Position numbers and translations under genes: made by a program
Assembly: GCA_043721435.1 (NCBI GenBank)
Contig: JAYSQR010000061.1
Location: 1 to 20,583 of the forward strand
Length of the DNA stretch: 20,583 nucleotides
From: VFJL01 sp043721435
GTDB taxonomy: Bacteria > Pseudomonadota > Gammaproteobacteria > Burkholderiales > Nitrosomonadaceae
Direction of reading: 5' to 3'
Shown here: positions 1 to 7,764 of the stretch, in pieces
Numbering within the stretch: the stretch's first letter is position 1
Layout: each line of letters opens with the position of its first letter
Notes under the pieces: model-generated
Database searches by the model: none
Told to the model about the DNA's origin: nothing
What the model saw: the letters and a program-made list of their open reading frames with translations, nothing else

Positions 1-29
1 TTACTCATTAGTCAGAAATATAGGCTACA
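1..29 (+). repeat. Left terminal inverted repeat of the IS630 element
   Basis: The first 29 bases match the reverse complement of 1074-1102 at 25 positions. The mismatches are at positions 9, 21, 22 and 24. The transposase stop codon (TAA, minus strand, 8-10) lies inside this repeat. Confidence 0.9.
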
Positions 30-1033
30 GAAGGATGTTTAAAGAACGAGCGTACAAGTTTTGGGTCGTTGCCGATTGCTTGCAACTGCTGGTTCACGCG
101 GTCCTGCAACTTTTCACCCTTTTTAAGGGGCGATCTGGCCACGCCCGTGCGTTTAGCATGACTCCACACCAGTTCGTCCGGGTTCAGATCGGGGGCGTAG
201 CCGGGAAGAAAGTGGAGCGTGAGTTTTCCACACGTCTTCGCCACATAGGTCTTGACCGCCCCATTCTTATGCGCGGGCAGGCCGTCAACCACCAGATGAA
301 TCGGCTTCTTGCGGCCACGCATCATCTTTTTCAACAACGCCACAAACAATTCACCCGTGAGCCCGCCTTGATAAGTGGCAAACCAGAAAGCGCCTTTGGC
401 ATTGACCGCAGAAGCCGCGCTGATGCTCTGGCGCTGACCGGGGCGCAGCACCACCGGCGTCTGACCCTTGACACCCCAGGTCTTGCCTTGCACCGCATCG
501 GCGCGAAAACCAGACTCGTCCCAGAAGCGAATGTCCGCCCCGGTTTGTCTGGCTTGCCGGACAATAGCCGGGTAGGTTTCGCGCTGCCAGCGCTCAACCG
601 CTTGCGGGTCGCGCTGGTAAGCGCGTTGCAAGGGCTTTTGCGGGGTCAAGCCGAGCCGGGCCAGCAGTGTGCCGACCGAGGTCACGCTCAGGCTCACCGC
701 AAACTTCTTCAAAATCAGCTCGCGCACCACGGCGCGCGTCCACAGGCCAAAGTCAAATCCGTATTGCATCGGGTTCTTGCCATTGATCCAACGAAATACC
801 TGCTTCTGCTGTGCCGCCGTGAGCTTGCAGTGCCGCCCCGTCCCTTTGCGCGCCACCAGCGCACGGGTACCACGCCCACGAATCTTCTTCTGCCATTTGT
901 AACCCGTGGTGCGGCACAGTCCGTAACTGTCCATGACCGCAGCCACGCTCTCGCCTTCGCGCATCCGCTCTACTGCCATCATGCGAATGGTCTCCTTCGT
1001 TTTACGATCATGTTTTCGTCCATCTTTCTTCAT
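8..1033 (-). CDS. IS630-family transposase (DDE type)
   Basis: Catalyses cut-and-paste transposition of the surrounding element. I chose the ATG at 1033, giving 341 residues; the frame could open two codons earlier at a TTG. The first 130 or so residues form helix-turn-helix and winged-helix DNA-binding regions (a turn near YGLCRTTGYKW). The catalytic domain carries the full DDE set: the first Asp in RFWDESGF (about residue 172), the second in HLVVDGLPAHK (about 250) and the Glu in APDLNPDELVW (about 287). That last block is the family's characteristic DxNPxE region. The frame is unbroken and ends inside the left inverted repeat. Nothing suggests a programmed frameshift. Assignment to IS630 is secure; I cannot name the subgroup. 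Confidence 0.95.
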   Translation of the reverse strand: MKKDGRKHDRKTKETIRMMAVERMREGESVAAVMDSYGLCRTTGYKWQKKIRGRGTRALVARKGTGRHCKLTAAQQKQVFRWINGKNPMQYGFDFGLWTRAVVRELILKKFAVSLSVTSVGTLLARLGLTPQKPLQRAYQRDPQAVERWQRETYPAIVRQARQTGADIRFWDESGFRADAVQGKTWGVKGQTPVVLRPGQRQSISAASAVNAKGAFWFATYQGGLTGELFVALLKKMMRGRKKPIHLVVDGLPAHKNGAVKTYVAKTCGKLTLHFLPGYAPDLNPDELVWSHAKRTGVARSPLKKGEKLQDRVNQQLQAIGNDPKLVRSFFKHPSVAYISD

Positions 1034-1073
1034 GCGCAATTCGACTCGTCAGCATGCAATTAAGTTCCCAATA

Positions 1074-1102
1074 TGTAGACCTTATTTCTGACTGATGAGT
1101 AA
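1074..1102 (-). repeat. Right terminal inverted repeat of the IS630 element
   Basis: Read on the minus strand from 1102, it begins TTACTCATCAGTCAGAAATA and pairs with bases 1-29. It lies about 40 bases upstream of the transposase start, where the transposase promoter would be expected. Confidence 0.9.
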
Positions 1103-1307
1103 GGGCCAAACGCCAGGAAATACCGGTCTGAATCCTGCTGCTGTTCCGGGATACGAAGTTGGTCGTGCTGCTAGGCGCTGCTGCCCTGCAGATTGCGAGA
1201 ACGCCGATGGCAACGCGAACTTCGGCGCCCGCACTATTGGGTTGAGGATGCGCCCATTTTTTTGCATCTACAAATATAGACCAGATAATGGCGATCGCCC
1301 ATGCGTT
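1103..1307. other. Unassigned spacer between the IS and the dciA-like gene
   Basis: About 205 bases with no convincing gene. It has a T-run at 1257-1263 preceded by a weak GGCGC/GCGCC pair (1224-1228 and 1250-1254), and a 10-base palindrome GGCGATCGCC at 1290-1299. In relatives, lpxC often lies on this side of dciA, so this may be former lpxC-dciA intergenic DNA that received the IS. That is inference only. Confidence 0.4.
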
Positions 1308-1772
1308 CTAGCGCCGCGGCACCATCTGCTTGACTTGTTTTCTCAGCAGCGATTCGACCGCGCTTTTTAGTGGTGATGCCGGCAATCCTGCGGCCAGTTG
1401 ACTCAGGGTTTCCACGCCAACCGGGCCGATATTCAGGTTTTTATCGGCCTTGTTATCCACTTTAATAATATGTTTATGTGCTTGCACAGCTACGCGAATT
1501 GCAGTAACCTCATAGCCCTTCTTCTTGAATTTTAATAATAACGACGGCGAAATCTGCTTCAGTTTTGCCGCAATTGCGCCGTTACTCGTATGTAGGGTCA
1601 AGCTTCCTTCTGAAAACCAGCCCACAGTGGAGTATCCTGCCAATTGAGGTGGGGCGATTTCCACAAATGCTCGCTGCATCAGAGTCAACTGGTTGACTTG
1701 GGTGAACAGTCCTTGCTGATCTGCCGCTGCGCCAAGGGTGGTGAGATAAAAATTGATCTTGCGTGCGGTCAT
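1308..1772 (-). CDS. DciA-like (DUF721) protein
   Basis: A 154-residue protein of the DUF721 family, whose members include DciA, the protein that helps load the replicative helicase DnaB in bacteria lacking DnaC. The diagnostic core is about residues 50-105: a short strand with VGWFSEGSLTLHTSN, then a helix AAKLKQISPSLLLKFKKKG, then a strand EVTAIRVAVQ. This matches the family pattern of a 'lW..V' start, 'g.L.v...s...a..L' and a closing strand. The C-terminal third looks disordered or helical and is rich in Lys and Arg. The start is the ATG at 1772; I see no good ribosome site in front of it. It is divergent from the M23 peptidase gene with only 26 bases between the starts. Family call is good; a true DciA role is inferred from family and gene neighbourhood. 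Confidence 0.75.
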   Translation of the reverse strand: MTARKINFYLTTLGAAADQQGLFTQVNQLTLMQRAFVEIAPPQLAGYSTVGWFSEGSLTLHTSNGAIAAKLKQISPSLLLKFKKKGYEVTAIRVAVQAHKHIIKVDNKADKNLNIGPVGVETLSQLAAGLPASPLKSAVESLLRKQVKQMVPRR

Positions 1773-1798
1773 GGCTGAAAGAATATTTAGGGAATAAG

Positions 1799-2716
1799 AT
1801 GAATGTTATTCTAGTTTCCAGTAATTTGGTAAAAGCAAGAACCCTGACCCTGACCGGCGTGCATCTGGCATTGCTGGCGGGGGCACTCTTTCTGGTTATC
1901 GCAGTGCTGGCACTGGGGTTGAATTATCTTTCGTTGCGCTATGCGGACAAGATAGATAGCCCCTCCCTCCGATCCCTAGTATTGAGTGTACAGCAGGAAG
2001 AGCACCAAAAAAACCAATCAAACCTGCGCGATAGCCTGAATGCCATGGCGGTCAGAATGGGACAAATGCAAGCGCAACTATTGCGGCTTGATAGCTTGGG
2101 CGAACGTCTGGCTGAACTGTCCGGTATCAAGCCCCAGGAATTTTTGTTCAATCAAACTCTGGGACAAGGGGGCGCACTTTCCACCCTGCCGTCACAGGAT
2201 ATTTCATTTGATGAATTTAACAGCAAAATGAATGAGCTGTCGCTTACATTGAATGATCGCACCGACAAGTTGGGTGCGCTTGATACCTTTCTGCTGCAAG
2301 ACAGGCTCAAGAAAAAAACGCTACCGACCCTCGCACCTGTGGAAGCAAGATGGTTCACTTCCAGTTTTGGCTTGCGCATTGACCCTTTCACAGGAAAAAG
2401 CGCTTTTCATGAGGGAGTCGATTTCATCGCTGAGATTGGCGCGCCCATCATGGCTGCGGCAGGCGGCGTGGTAGTCTACTCTGACTATCATTCTGAATAT
2501 GGTAACATGATCGACATTGACCACGGCAATGACTTCGTCAGCCGTTATGCCCATGCCGCCAAGCGTTTGGTTAAACCAGGGCAAGTGGTATTACGGGGAC
2601 AGAAGATCGCAGAAGTGGGGAGTACCGGCCGTTCCACCGGGCCGCACCTTCATTTTGAAGTCAGACACAGAGGCCTGCCGCAGAATCCATCGCGATTCTT
2701 GAAAGCACCCGGCTGA
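1799..2716 (+). CDS. Membrane-anchored M23 (LytM) metallopeptidase
   Basis: Probably a zinc endopeptidase that cuts peptide bridges of peptidoglycan in the periplasm. The frame could open at a GTG at 1763, but I prefer the ATG at 1799 (305 residues) because it has an AGGGA ribosome site and avoids overlapping the divergent gene. Residues about 20-45 form one membrane anchor. Residues about 60-170 are helical and probably coiled coil. The LytM domain spans about 190-300. All zinc ligands are present: H204 and D208 in AFHEGVDF and H285 in the PHLHFEV motif, with H252 in RYAH and H283 as further active-site histidines. It should therefore be active, unlike degenerate activator homologues. The order dciA-like / M23 / secA is common in betaproteobacteria. 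Confidence 0.92.
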   Translation: MNVILVSSNLVKARTLTLTGVHLALLAGALFLVIAVLALGLNYLSLRYADKIDSPSLRSLVLSVQQEEHQKNQSNLRDSLNAMAVRMGQMQAQLLRLDSLGERLAELSGIKPQEFLFNQTLGQGGALSTLPSQDISFDEFNSKMNELSLTLNDRTDKLGALDTFLLQDRLKKKTLPTLAPVEARWFTSSFGLRIDPFTGKSAFHEGVDFIAEIGAPIMAAAGGVVVYSDYHSEYGNMIDIDHGNDFVSRYAHAAKRLVKPGQVVLRGQKIAEVGSTGRSTGPHLHFEVRHRGLPQNPSRFLKAPG

Positions 2717-2737
2717 GTCGATTGATGATCTGCTGTG

Positions 2738-2772
2738 GGGGTGAGGCCGAAAACCTCACCCCTTTGTTTTTT
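2738..2772 (+). terminator. Strong intrinsic terminator after the M23 peptidase gene
   Basis: A perfect 9-base stem, GGGGTGAGG (2738-2746) against CCTCACCCC (2754-2762), closes a 7-base loop and is followed by TTTGTTTTTT (2763-2772). It lies 21 bases past the peptidase stop and 35 bases before secA, so secA probably needs its own promoter in the remaining short gap or depends on readthrough. Confidence 0.9.
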
Positions 2773-2778
2773 GGACGA

Positions 2779-2790
2779 CTGTTTAAACAG
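2779..2790. promoter_or_regulatory. 12-base perfect palindrome upstream of secA
   Basis: CTGTTTAAACAG is a perfect palindrome between the terminator and the secA start at 2808. A weak promoter candidate, TTGTTT (2764-2769) with CAGAAT (2788-2793) at 18-base spacing, overlaps it. It could be an operator or chance; no known regulator is recognised. Confidence 0.25.
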
Positions 2791-2807
2791 AATTTTTTCG
2801 AGATTTT

Positions 2808-5534
2808 ATGCTGAACAATCTGCTCAAGAAAGTCTTCGGCAGCCGTAATGATCGGCTGATCAAACAATATTTTCAGACGGTGGGTGTGGTTAACTCGCTG
2901 GAGCCTGCGATGGCAGCGTTGACTGACGCCGAGTTGCGCGCCAAAACCGATGAGTTCAAGCAGCGCATTGCTAACGGAGAGACCCTGGATGCATTGCTGC
3001 CAGAGGCGTTTGCAGTAGTGCGTGAAGCTAGCAAACGGGTGCTGGGAATGCGCCATTTCGGTGTGCAGTTGATAGGTGGCATGGTGCTGCATAACGGCAA
3101 AATTGCCGAGATGCGGACGGGGGAAGGTAAAACACTGATGGCGACGTTGCCTTCCTATCTCAATGCGTTGGCTGGCAAAGGCGTGCACCTGGTAACGGTG
3201 AACGATTACCTGGCCAAGCGCGATGCGGAGTGGATGGGGCGCATCTATCAATTCCTCGGCATCAGTGTGGGCGTGATTCTTTCGCAAATGGAGCACGGCG
3301 ACAAACAAGCTGCCTACGCGGCCGACATCACCTACGGTACCAATAACGAATTCGGCTTCGATTACCTGCGCGACAATATGGTGAATCACCCTGCCGAACG
3401 GGTGCAACGCCACCTCAACTATGCAATTGTTGATGAAGTCGACTCGATTTTGATCGACGAAGCGCGTACGCCGTTGATTATTTCCGGCCAGGCGGAGGGG
3501 AGTTCCGAAGTTTACATGCGCATGAACACGCTGATTCCGAAACTTGTCCGTCAGGAAAAAGAGAATAGCTCCGGTGATTTCAGCGTGGATGAAAAAGCGC
3601 AGCAGGTGCTGCTGAGCGAGGCAGGTTTCGAGCATGTAGAAAATCTGCTTACCCAAGCCGGGTTGCTTTCGCCAGGGACCAATCTCTATGATCCCAGCAA
3701 CATTAATTTGGTTCATCATCTCTACGCGGCACTGCGTGCCCACGCTCTATTTCACCGTGACCAGCACTATGTGGTGCAGAACAACGAAGTGGTTATTGTG
3801 GATGAATTTACCGGGCGGCTTATGTCCGGCAGACGCTGGTCGGAAGGGTTGCATCAGGCGGTGGAGGCGAAGGAAGGTGTTCCGATCCAGAAGGAGAATC
3901 AGACGCTTGCCTCGATCACTTTTCAGAATTATTTCCGCATGTACCAGAAGCTGGCCGGCATGACTGGCACGGCGGATACCGAGGCTTACGAATTTCAGCA
4001 AATCTATGGGCTGGAGACCGTGATCGTTCCAACGCATCGTCCGATGATTCGTGACGATCGCATGGACCAGGTGTTCCGCACCACAGGCGAGAAGAACCGC
4101 GCCATTATTGCAGACATCAAAGACTGCTACCAGCGTGGCCAGCCGGTTCTGGTCGGCACTACTTCAATCGAAAACAATGAATTGCTGTCTGGATTATTAG
4201 CCCAAGAAAAGCTGCCGCATCAGGTGTTAAATGCCAAGCAGCACGCGCGCGAAGCAGAGATCGTCGCCCAGGCTGGACGCCCGAAGATGGCCACTATCGC
4301 CACCAATATGGCCGGGCGGGGTACCGACATCGTGCTGGGTGGCAACCCGGAGCCCGAGATTGACCGTATCCGCTCGGACGAGAATCTCAGCGAACCGGCC
4401 AAGGCAGAGCGTATTGCCGAGTTGCGCGCGCAATGGCAACTGCTCCACGATGAGGTACTGAAGCAAGGGGGGTTACACATCATCGGCACCGAACGGCATG
4501 AGTCGCGCCGGGTGGATAACCAGCTGCGCGGACGTTCCGGGCGTCAGGGCGACCCCGGTTCCAGCCGTTTTTATCTTTCGCTGGAAGACCCACTGTTGCG
4601 TATCTTTGCTTCCGACCGTGTAGCCAGCATCATGCAACGCCTCAATATGCCAGAAGATGAGGCCATCGAACATCCGTGGGTCACGCGCGCCATTGAGAAC
4701 GCCCAGCGCAAAGTGGAGGCGCGCAACTTTGATATGCGCAAGCAATTGCTGGAATACGATGATGTTGCCAACGATCAGCGCAAGGTGATTTACCAGCAGC
4801 GTAATGAACTAATGGAGTCAGAAGACATCTCAGAGACGATCACATCCATGCGCCAGGATGTGCTGAGCAGTCTTATCGGCCTCTATATCCCGCCGCAGAG
4901 CGTTGAGGAACAATGGGACATACCAGGGTTGGAGAAGGCGCTGGCCGCCGAATATCAGCTACATCTGCCGCTGCACGAGTGGCTGGAAAAAGAGCCTGAC
5001 CTGCATGAGGAGAATTTACTTCAGCGCGTTGCCGGGGTAGCGCACGAGCATTATCAGAGCAAGGTGCAGCAGGTCGGCGCCAATGTCATGCACCATTATG
5101 AGCGCGCGGTGTTGCTGCAAAGCCTCGATAGCCACTGGCGTGAGCATCTGGCAGCGCTTGACCACCTGCGCCAAGGCATCCATTTGCGCGGTTATGCACA
5201 CAAAAATCCAAAACAGGAGTACAAGCGCGAAGCCTTTGACCTGTTCTCCACCATGCTGGAAGAAATCAAGACCGAAGTCACCAGGATACTCATGACGGTC
5301 CAGATCAGAAGTGAGCAGCAGGTGGAAGAGGTAGCGGAGGCATCGCGGCCGCCAGTAAACGTTCAGTATCACCATGCGGCTTATGAGGAGGCACTGGGGG
5401 AGGATGGTGAGCACGAAGACAGACAAGAGAAGCACCAGCCGTTCGTGCGACAAAGCGGCAAGGTCGGCCGCAATGATCCGTGTCCGTGCGGGTCGGGGAA
5501 GAAATATAAGCAGTGTCACGGCAAACTGAATTAA
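2808..5534 (+). CDS. secA: Preprotein translocase ATPase SecA
   Basis: The motor of the Sec pathway: it uses ATP to push unfolded precursor proteins through SecYEG across the inner membrane. At 908 residues it has the normal full length. Walker A is MRTGEGKT (GEGKT at 105-109). Walker B is the DEVD at about residue 209, followed by SILIDEARTPLI. The helicase-like second nucleotide-binding fold has NMAGRGTDI and QLRGRSGRQGDPG. The C-terminal tail ends with the zinc and SecB-binding motif DPCPCGSGKKYKQCHG, with ligands C892, C894, C903 and H904. The ATG at 2808 follows a modest GAGA ribosome site. The gene stands between a terminator and a long spacer, so it is probably transcribed by itself. 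Identification is certain. Confidence 0.99.
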   Translation: MLNNLLKKVFGSRNDRLIKQYFQTVGVVNSLEPAMAALTDAELRAKTDEFKQRIANGETLDALLPEAFAVVREASKRVLGMRHFGVQLIGGMVLHNGKIAEMRTGEGKTLMATLPSYLNALAGKGVHLVTVNDYLAKRDAEWMGRIYQFLGISVGVILSQMEHGDKQAAYAADITYGTNNEFGFDYLRDNMVNHPAERVQRHLNYAIVDEVDSILIDEARTPLIISGQAEGSSEVYMRMNTLIPKLVRQEKENSSGDFSVDEKAQQVLLSEAGFEHVENLLTQAGLLSPGTNLYDPSNINLVHHLYAALRAHALFHRDQHYVVQNNEVVIVDEFTGRLMSGRRWSEGLHQAVEAKEGVPIQKENQTLASITFQNYFRMYQKLAGMTGTADTEAYEFQQIYGLETVIVPTHRPMIRDDRMDQVFRTTGEKNRAIIADIKDCYQRGQPVLVGTTSIENNELLSGLLAQEKLPHQVLNAKQHAREAEIVAQAGRPKMATIATNMAGRGTDIVLGGNPEPEIDRIRSDENLSEPAKAERIAELRAQWQLLHDEVLKQGGLHIIGTERHESRRVDNQLRGRSGRQGDPGSSRFYLSLEDPLLRIFASDRVASIMQRLNMPEDEAIEHPWVTRAIENAQRKVEARNFDMRKQLLEYDDVANDQRKVIYQQRNELMESEDISETITSMRQDVLSSLIGLYIPPQSVEEQWDIPGLEKALAAEYQLHLPLHEWLEKEPDLHEENLLQRVAGVAHEHYQSKVQQVGANVMHHYERAVLLQSLDSHWREHLAALDHLRQGIHLRGYAHKNPKQEYKREAFDLFSTMLEEIKTEVTRILMTVQIRSEQQVEEVAEASRPPVNVQYHHAAYEEALGEDGEHEDRQEKHQPFVRQSGKVGRNDPCPCGSGKKYKQCHGKLN

Positions 5535-5677
5535 CTGCATCGGATATTTGACGGTTGCGTTTCCAAACGTCACCGAAAAATACACCGCGACCGCCCCATC
5601 GAGAGGGCTTACAGGCGTGCCGCCGCGCCCAACTCTTCGCCGTTCATATCGATCCCTCACTTGCATCGTAGGTTATC

Positions 5678-5724
5678 CCGGCCGCGCATTAGAACCCAAT
5701 CCCCTTGGGAAATGGTTCGGCCGG
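5678..5724. promoter_or_regulatory. Complex inverted repeat in the secA-rnb spacer
   Basis: CCGGCC (5678-5683) pairs with GGCCGG (5719-5724). Inside it GAACC (5692-5696) pairs with GGTTC (5714-5718), and TCCC (5700-5703) pairs with GGGA (5707-5710). An alternative inner pairing is CCCAA (5695-5699) with TTGGG (5705-5709). An 8-base bulge (5684-5691) interrupts the left arm. No T-run follows, so this is not a standard terminator. It ends 18 bases before a TATAAT box, so it could be an operator, part of an RNA, or a decayed repeat. Confidence 0.4.
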
Positions 5725-5742
5725 TGAATATGGGTTTCAGGG

Positions 5743-5748
5743 TATAAT
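5743..5748 (+). promoter_or_regulatory. Candidate -10 box (TATAAT) for the RNB ribonuclease gene
   Basis: A consensus TATAAT lies 76 bases before the ATG at 5825. I see no -35 box at 16-18 bases; that position is occupied by the GGCCGG arm of the inverted repeat. A promoter here would need an activator or tolerate a poor -35. The rest of the 290-base spacer after secA shows no gene. Confidence 0.4.
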
Positions 5749-5824
5749 CCGATACTTGACGCATTAACCACTCCTGACTCGGCGATTTTAATCACTCCCG
5801 CCGGCCATATCCGCAACAACACTC

Positions 5825-7681
5825 ATGAATGTTTTTTACGAAGAGGAAGGCGTTTTCAAGGTAGGAGCCATCCTTGTTGACAACACGACTTCACTGCAAG
5901 TAGAAGCGCCTCATGGTAAGCGCTCGAAAATCAAGGCTGCGTCGGTGCTGCTGCGATTTGACGCACCTTCTCTGTCAGAATTCATGCAATTCGCACAAAA
6001 AACGGCAGATGGTCTGGATCTGAACTTCCTCTGGGAGTGCTGCGTAAGCGATACCGAGTTCGCCAGCGATGCCCTGTCTGCAGATTATTTTGGCCATTTA
6101 CCCGGCCCGGTGGAGGCAGCAGCAGTGCTGATTCGGTTGCACGCAGCACCGATGTATTTCTATAAAAAAGGCCGGGGGCGATATAAAGCCGCACCGCCGG
6201 AAGCGCTCAAGGCAGCGCTCGCCAGTCAGGAAAAAAAACGCCTTCAGGCAGAACAGCAATCTCGTTATGTGAAGTTGTTAGCAGCATTTACCTTGCCGGA
6301 TGAGTTCAGGCCGCTGTTGACAGATCTGCTCTACCAGCCCGACAAGAATACGGTTGAATGGAAGGCCTTGGATGCTGCTTGTACTGCCGCCAAACTAAAC
6401 GTCCCCAAGCTGCTGGAGAAATGCGGTGCAATACCGTCCTCGCATGATTATCATTTCAACCGATTTCTGTTGGAGTATTTTCCAGAAGGTACAGGCTTCG
6501 GCCAGCTCAACGCAGACGGTGAACTGAGTGACCCAGCAGAATTGCCGGTGGCAGAGGTGACTGCTTTCAGCATAGACGACGCCACTACCACCGAAATTGA
6601 TGACGCTTTTTCAGTTACACCGTTGACTCTTGGCAGCTTTCGCATCGGCATCCACATTGCTGCCCCTGCTTTGGGGATTGTGCCAGGATCACCTCTGGAC
6701 AGGGTGGTGGCAAAGCGTCTTTCTACCGTCTACCTGCCAGGCAACAAGATCACCATGTTGCCGGAAACTGTGATACATCACTACACGTTGGGCGAAGAGC
6801 GTTTGTGCCCAGTGCTTTCAATGTATCTCGATGTGGCAGATGATTTCACCATAACTGCCACGCACAGCTGCATTGAGCAGGTGAAAATCGCGGCGAATCT
6901 GCGGCATGATACGCTGGAGCAACATTTCAACGAATACACCCTGGCAGGTGACGATCTCGATCATCCTTTCGGCAAAGAGCTGCGAGCGCTATGGAATTTC
7001 GCCTGCAAGATGGAGGCGTTGCGCGGCAAGGCCAGCGACAGCAACAACGAGAAAATAGATTACAGTTTTAACATTAAAGATGATCACGTCACTATCAGCG
7101 AGCGCCGACGTGGTTCGCCGATCGACAAGGTGGTGGCGGAGTTGATGATTTACGTCAATACCGAATGGGGTAAGCAGCTGGCCGATGGCGGTGTCGCCGG
7201 CATCTATCGCAACCAGAGCGGCGGCAAGGTGAGAATGAGCACCTCTCCTGCACCACACCAGGGCTTGGGTGTTTCTCAGTATGCCTGGATCAGTTCACCG
7301 TTGCGGCGCTATGTGGATCTCATTAATCAACGGCAACTAATCGCGCTGCTGCGCAGAGAAACGCCGCCCTACACCAGAGAAAGTGATGATCTGTTGCTGG
7401 CAATGCGGGATTTTGAGGCGATTTATGAAGCCTATGTGGATTTCCAGCGTGGCATGGAACGCTATTGGTGCTTGCGCTGGCTATTGCAGGAAAATGTCAC
7501 TATAACCGGTGCGCAAGTACTGAAGGAGAATCTGGTGAAATTGGATCGCCTGCCGCTGGTGATACGGGTACCCTCGTTGCCGGATATGTCACCGGAAACG
7601 TATGTTGAGGTGGAGATTTCTCAGGTTGATTTGCTGGATCTCACATGCAACGCAAGATTCCTGCGTAAGCTGGAAACCTAA
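5825..7681 (+). CDS. RNB-domain ribonuclease (RNase II family)
   Basis: A 618-residue member of the RNase II/R superfamily, predicted to be a 3'-to-5' hydrolytic exoribonuclease in the cytoplasm. An N-terminal region of about 240 residues resembles no cold-shock pair I can recognise. The RNB catalytic domain starts near 245. Its metal-binding motif is FSIDDATTTEIDDAF, with acidic residues D251, E257, D259 and D260. E257 stands where E. coli RNase II has D207. I recall this Glu in several RNB subgroups, so it need not mean loss of activity. The late signature SSPLRRYVDLINQRQL is intact. No S1 domain is obvious at the C-terminus. Upstream of the ATG there is no clear ribosome site. The gene is neither canonical rnb nor rnr, so I give no symbol. 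Confidence 0.88.
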   Translation: MNVFYEEEGVFKVGAILVDNTTSLQVEAPHGKRSKIKAASVLLRFDAPSLSEFMQFAQKTADGLDLNFLWECCVSDTEFASDALSADYFGHLPGPVEAAAVLIRLHAAPMYFYKKGRGRYKAAPPEALKAALASQEKKRLQAEQQSRYVKLLAAFTLPDEFRPLLTDLLYQPDKNTVEWKALDAACTAAKLNVPKLLEKCGAIPSSHDYHFNRFLLEYFPEGTGFGQLNADGELSDPAELPVAEVTAFSIDDATTTEIDDAFSVTPLTLGSFRIGIHIAAPALGIVPGSPLDRVVAKRLSTVYLPGNKITMLPETVIHHYTLGEERLCPVLSMYLDVADDFTITATHSCIEQVKIAANLRHDTLEQHFNEYTLAGDDLDHPFGKELRALWNFACKMEALRGKASDSNNEKIDYSFNIKDDHVTISERRRGSPIDKVVAELMIYVNTEWGKQLADGGVAGIYRNQSGGKVRMSTSPAPHQGLGVSQYAWISSPLRRYVDLINQRQLIALLRRETPPYTRESDDLLLAMRDFEAIYEAYVDFQRGMERYWCLRWLLQENVTITGAQVLKENLVKLDRLPLVIRVPSLPDMSPETYVEVEISQVDLLDLTCNARFLRKLET

Positions 7682-7685
7682 CCAT

Positions 7686-7714
7686 GTGACAAGCGTGCCG
7701 TTGTTGCTTACAAT
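7686..7714 (+). promoter_or_regulatory. Candidate sigma-70 promoter for the tonB-like gene
   Basis: GTGACA (7686-7691, five of six to consensus) and TACAAT (7709-7714, five of six) are separated by exactly 17 bases. The predicted start near 7721 gives a leader of about 45 bases before the TTG at 7765. A second -10-like TAAAAT lies at 7725-7730. The position directly after the RNB stop codon fits a promoter for the following gene. Confidence 0.55.
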
Positions 7715-7764
7715 GGGCGCGACGTAAAATATTCTCAGGCTTAATTCTCAAACTCGCTAGTACG

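Larger units (their letters stand above)
1..1102 (-). mobile_element. Complete IS630-family insertion sequence
   Basis: A single transposase gene is bracketed by imperfect inverted repeats of about 29 bases (1-29 and 1074-1102) that match at 25 of 29 positions. Both outer ends read TTACTCAT going inwards. IS630 elements insert at TA and duplicate it. A TA sits at 2-3 and another at 1100-1101, so the mobile unit may strictly be 4-1099 with the TAs as target duplication. Flanking DNA on the left is not visible, so the duplication cannot be confirmed. Size and layout are normal for the family and the transposase is intact, so the element may be active. It lies beyond the 3' end of the dciA-like gene and interrupts no gene visible here. 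Confidence 0.93.

Noticed and set aside
35..1063. A 342-residue open frame on the plus strand covering the IS element
   Set aside because: It is antisense to the transposase gene, shows no recognisable domain, and the opposite strand encodes the complete DDE transposase.
1224..1263. Possible terminator (GGCGC/GCGCC followed by seven T) between the IS and the dciA-like gene
   Set aside because: The stem is only 5 bases with a 21-base loop, too weak to call; mentioned only in the spacer description.
1290..1299. GGCGATCGCC palindrome resembling the cyanobacterial HIP1 motif
   Set aside because: A single copy in a genome whose genes look betaproteobacterial; most likely chance.
2661..3743. A 360-residue open frame antisense to the M23 and secA genes
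   Set aside because: It lies over the clear SecA coding sequence and has no domain I recognise; it is a shadow frame of the codon bias of secA.
5016..5666. A minus-strand frame extending from secA into the secA-rnb spacer
   Set aside because: Most of it is antisense to secA, and the part in the spacer has no recognisable motif or ribosome site.
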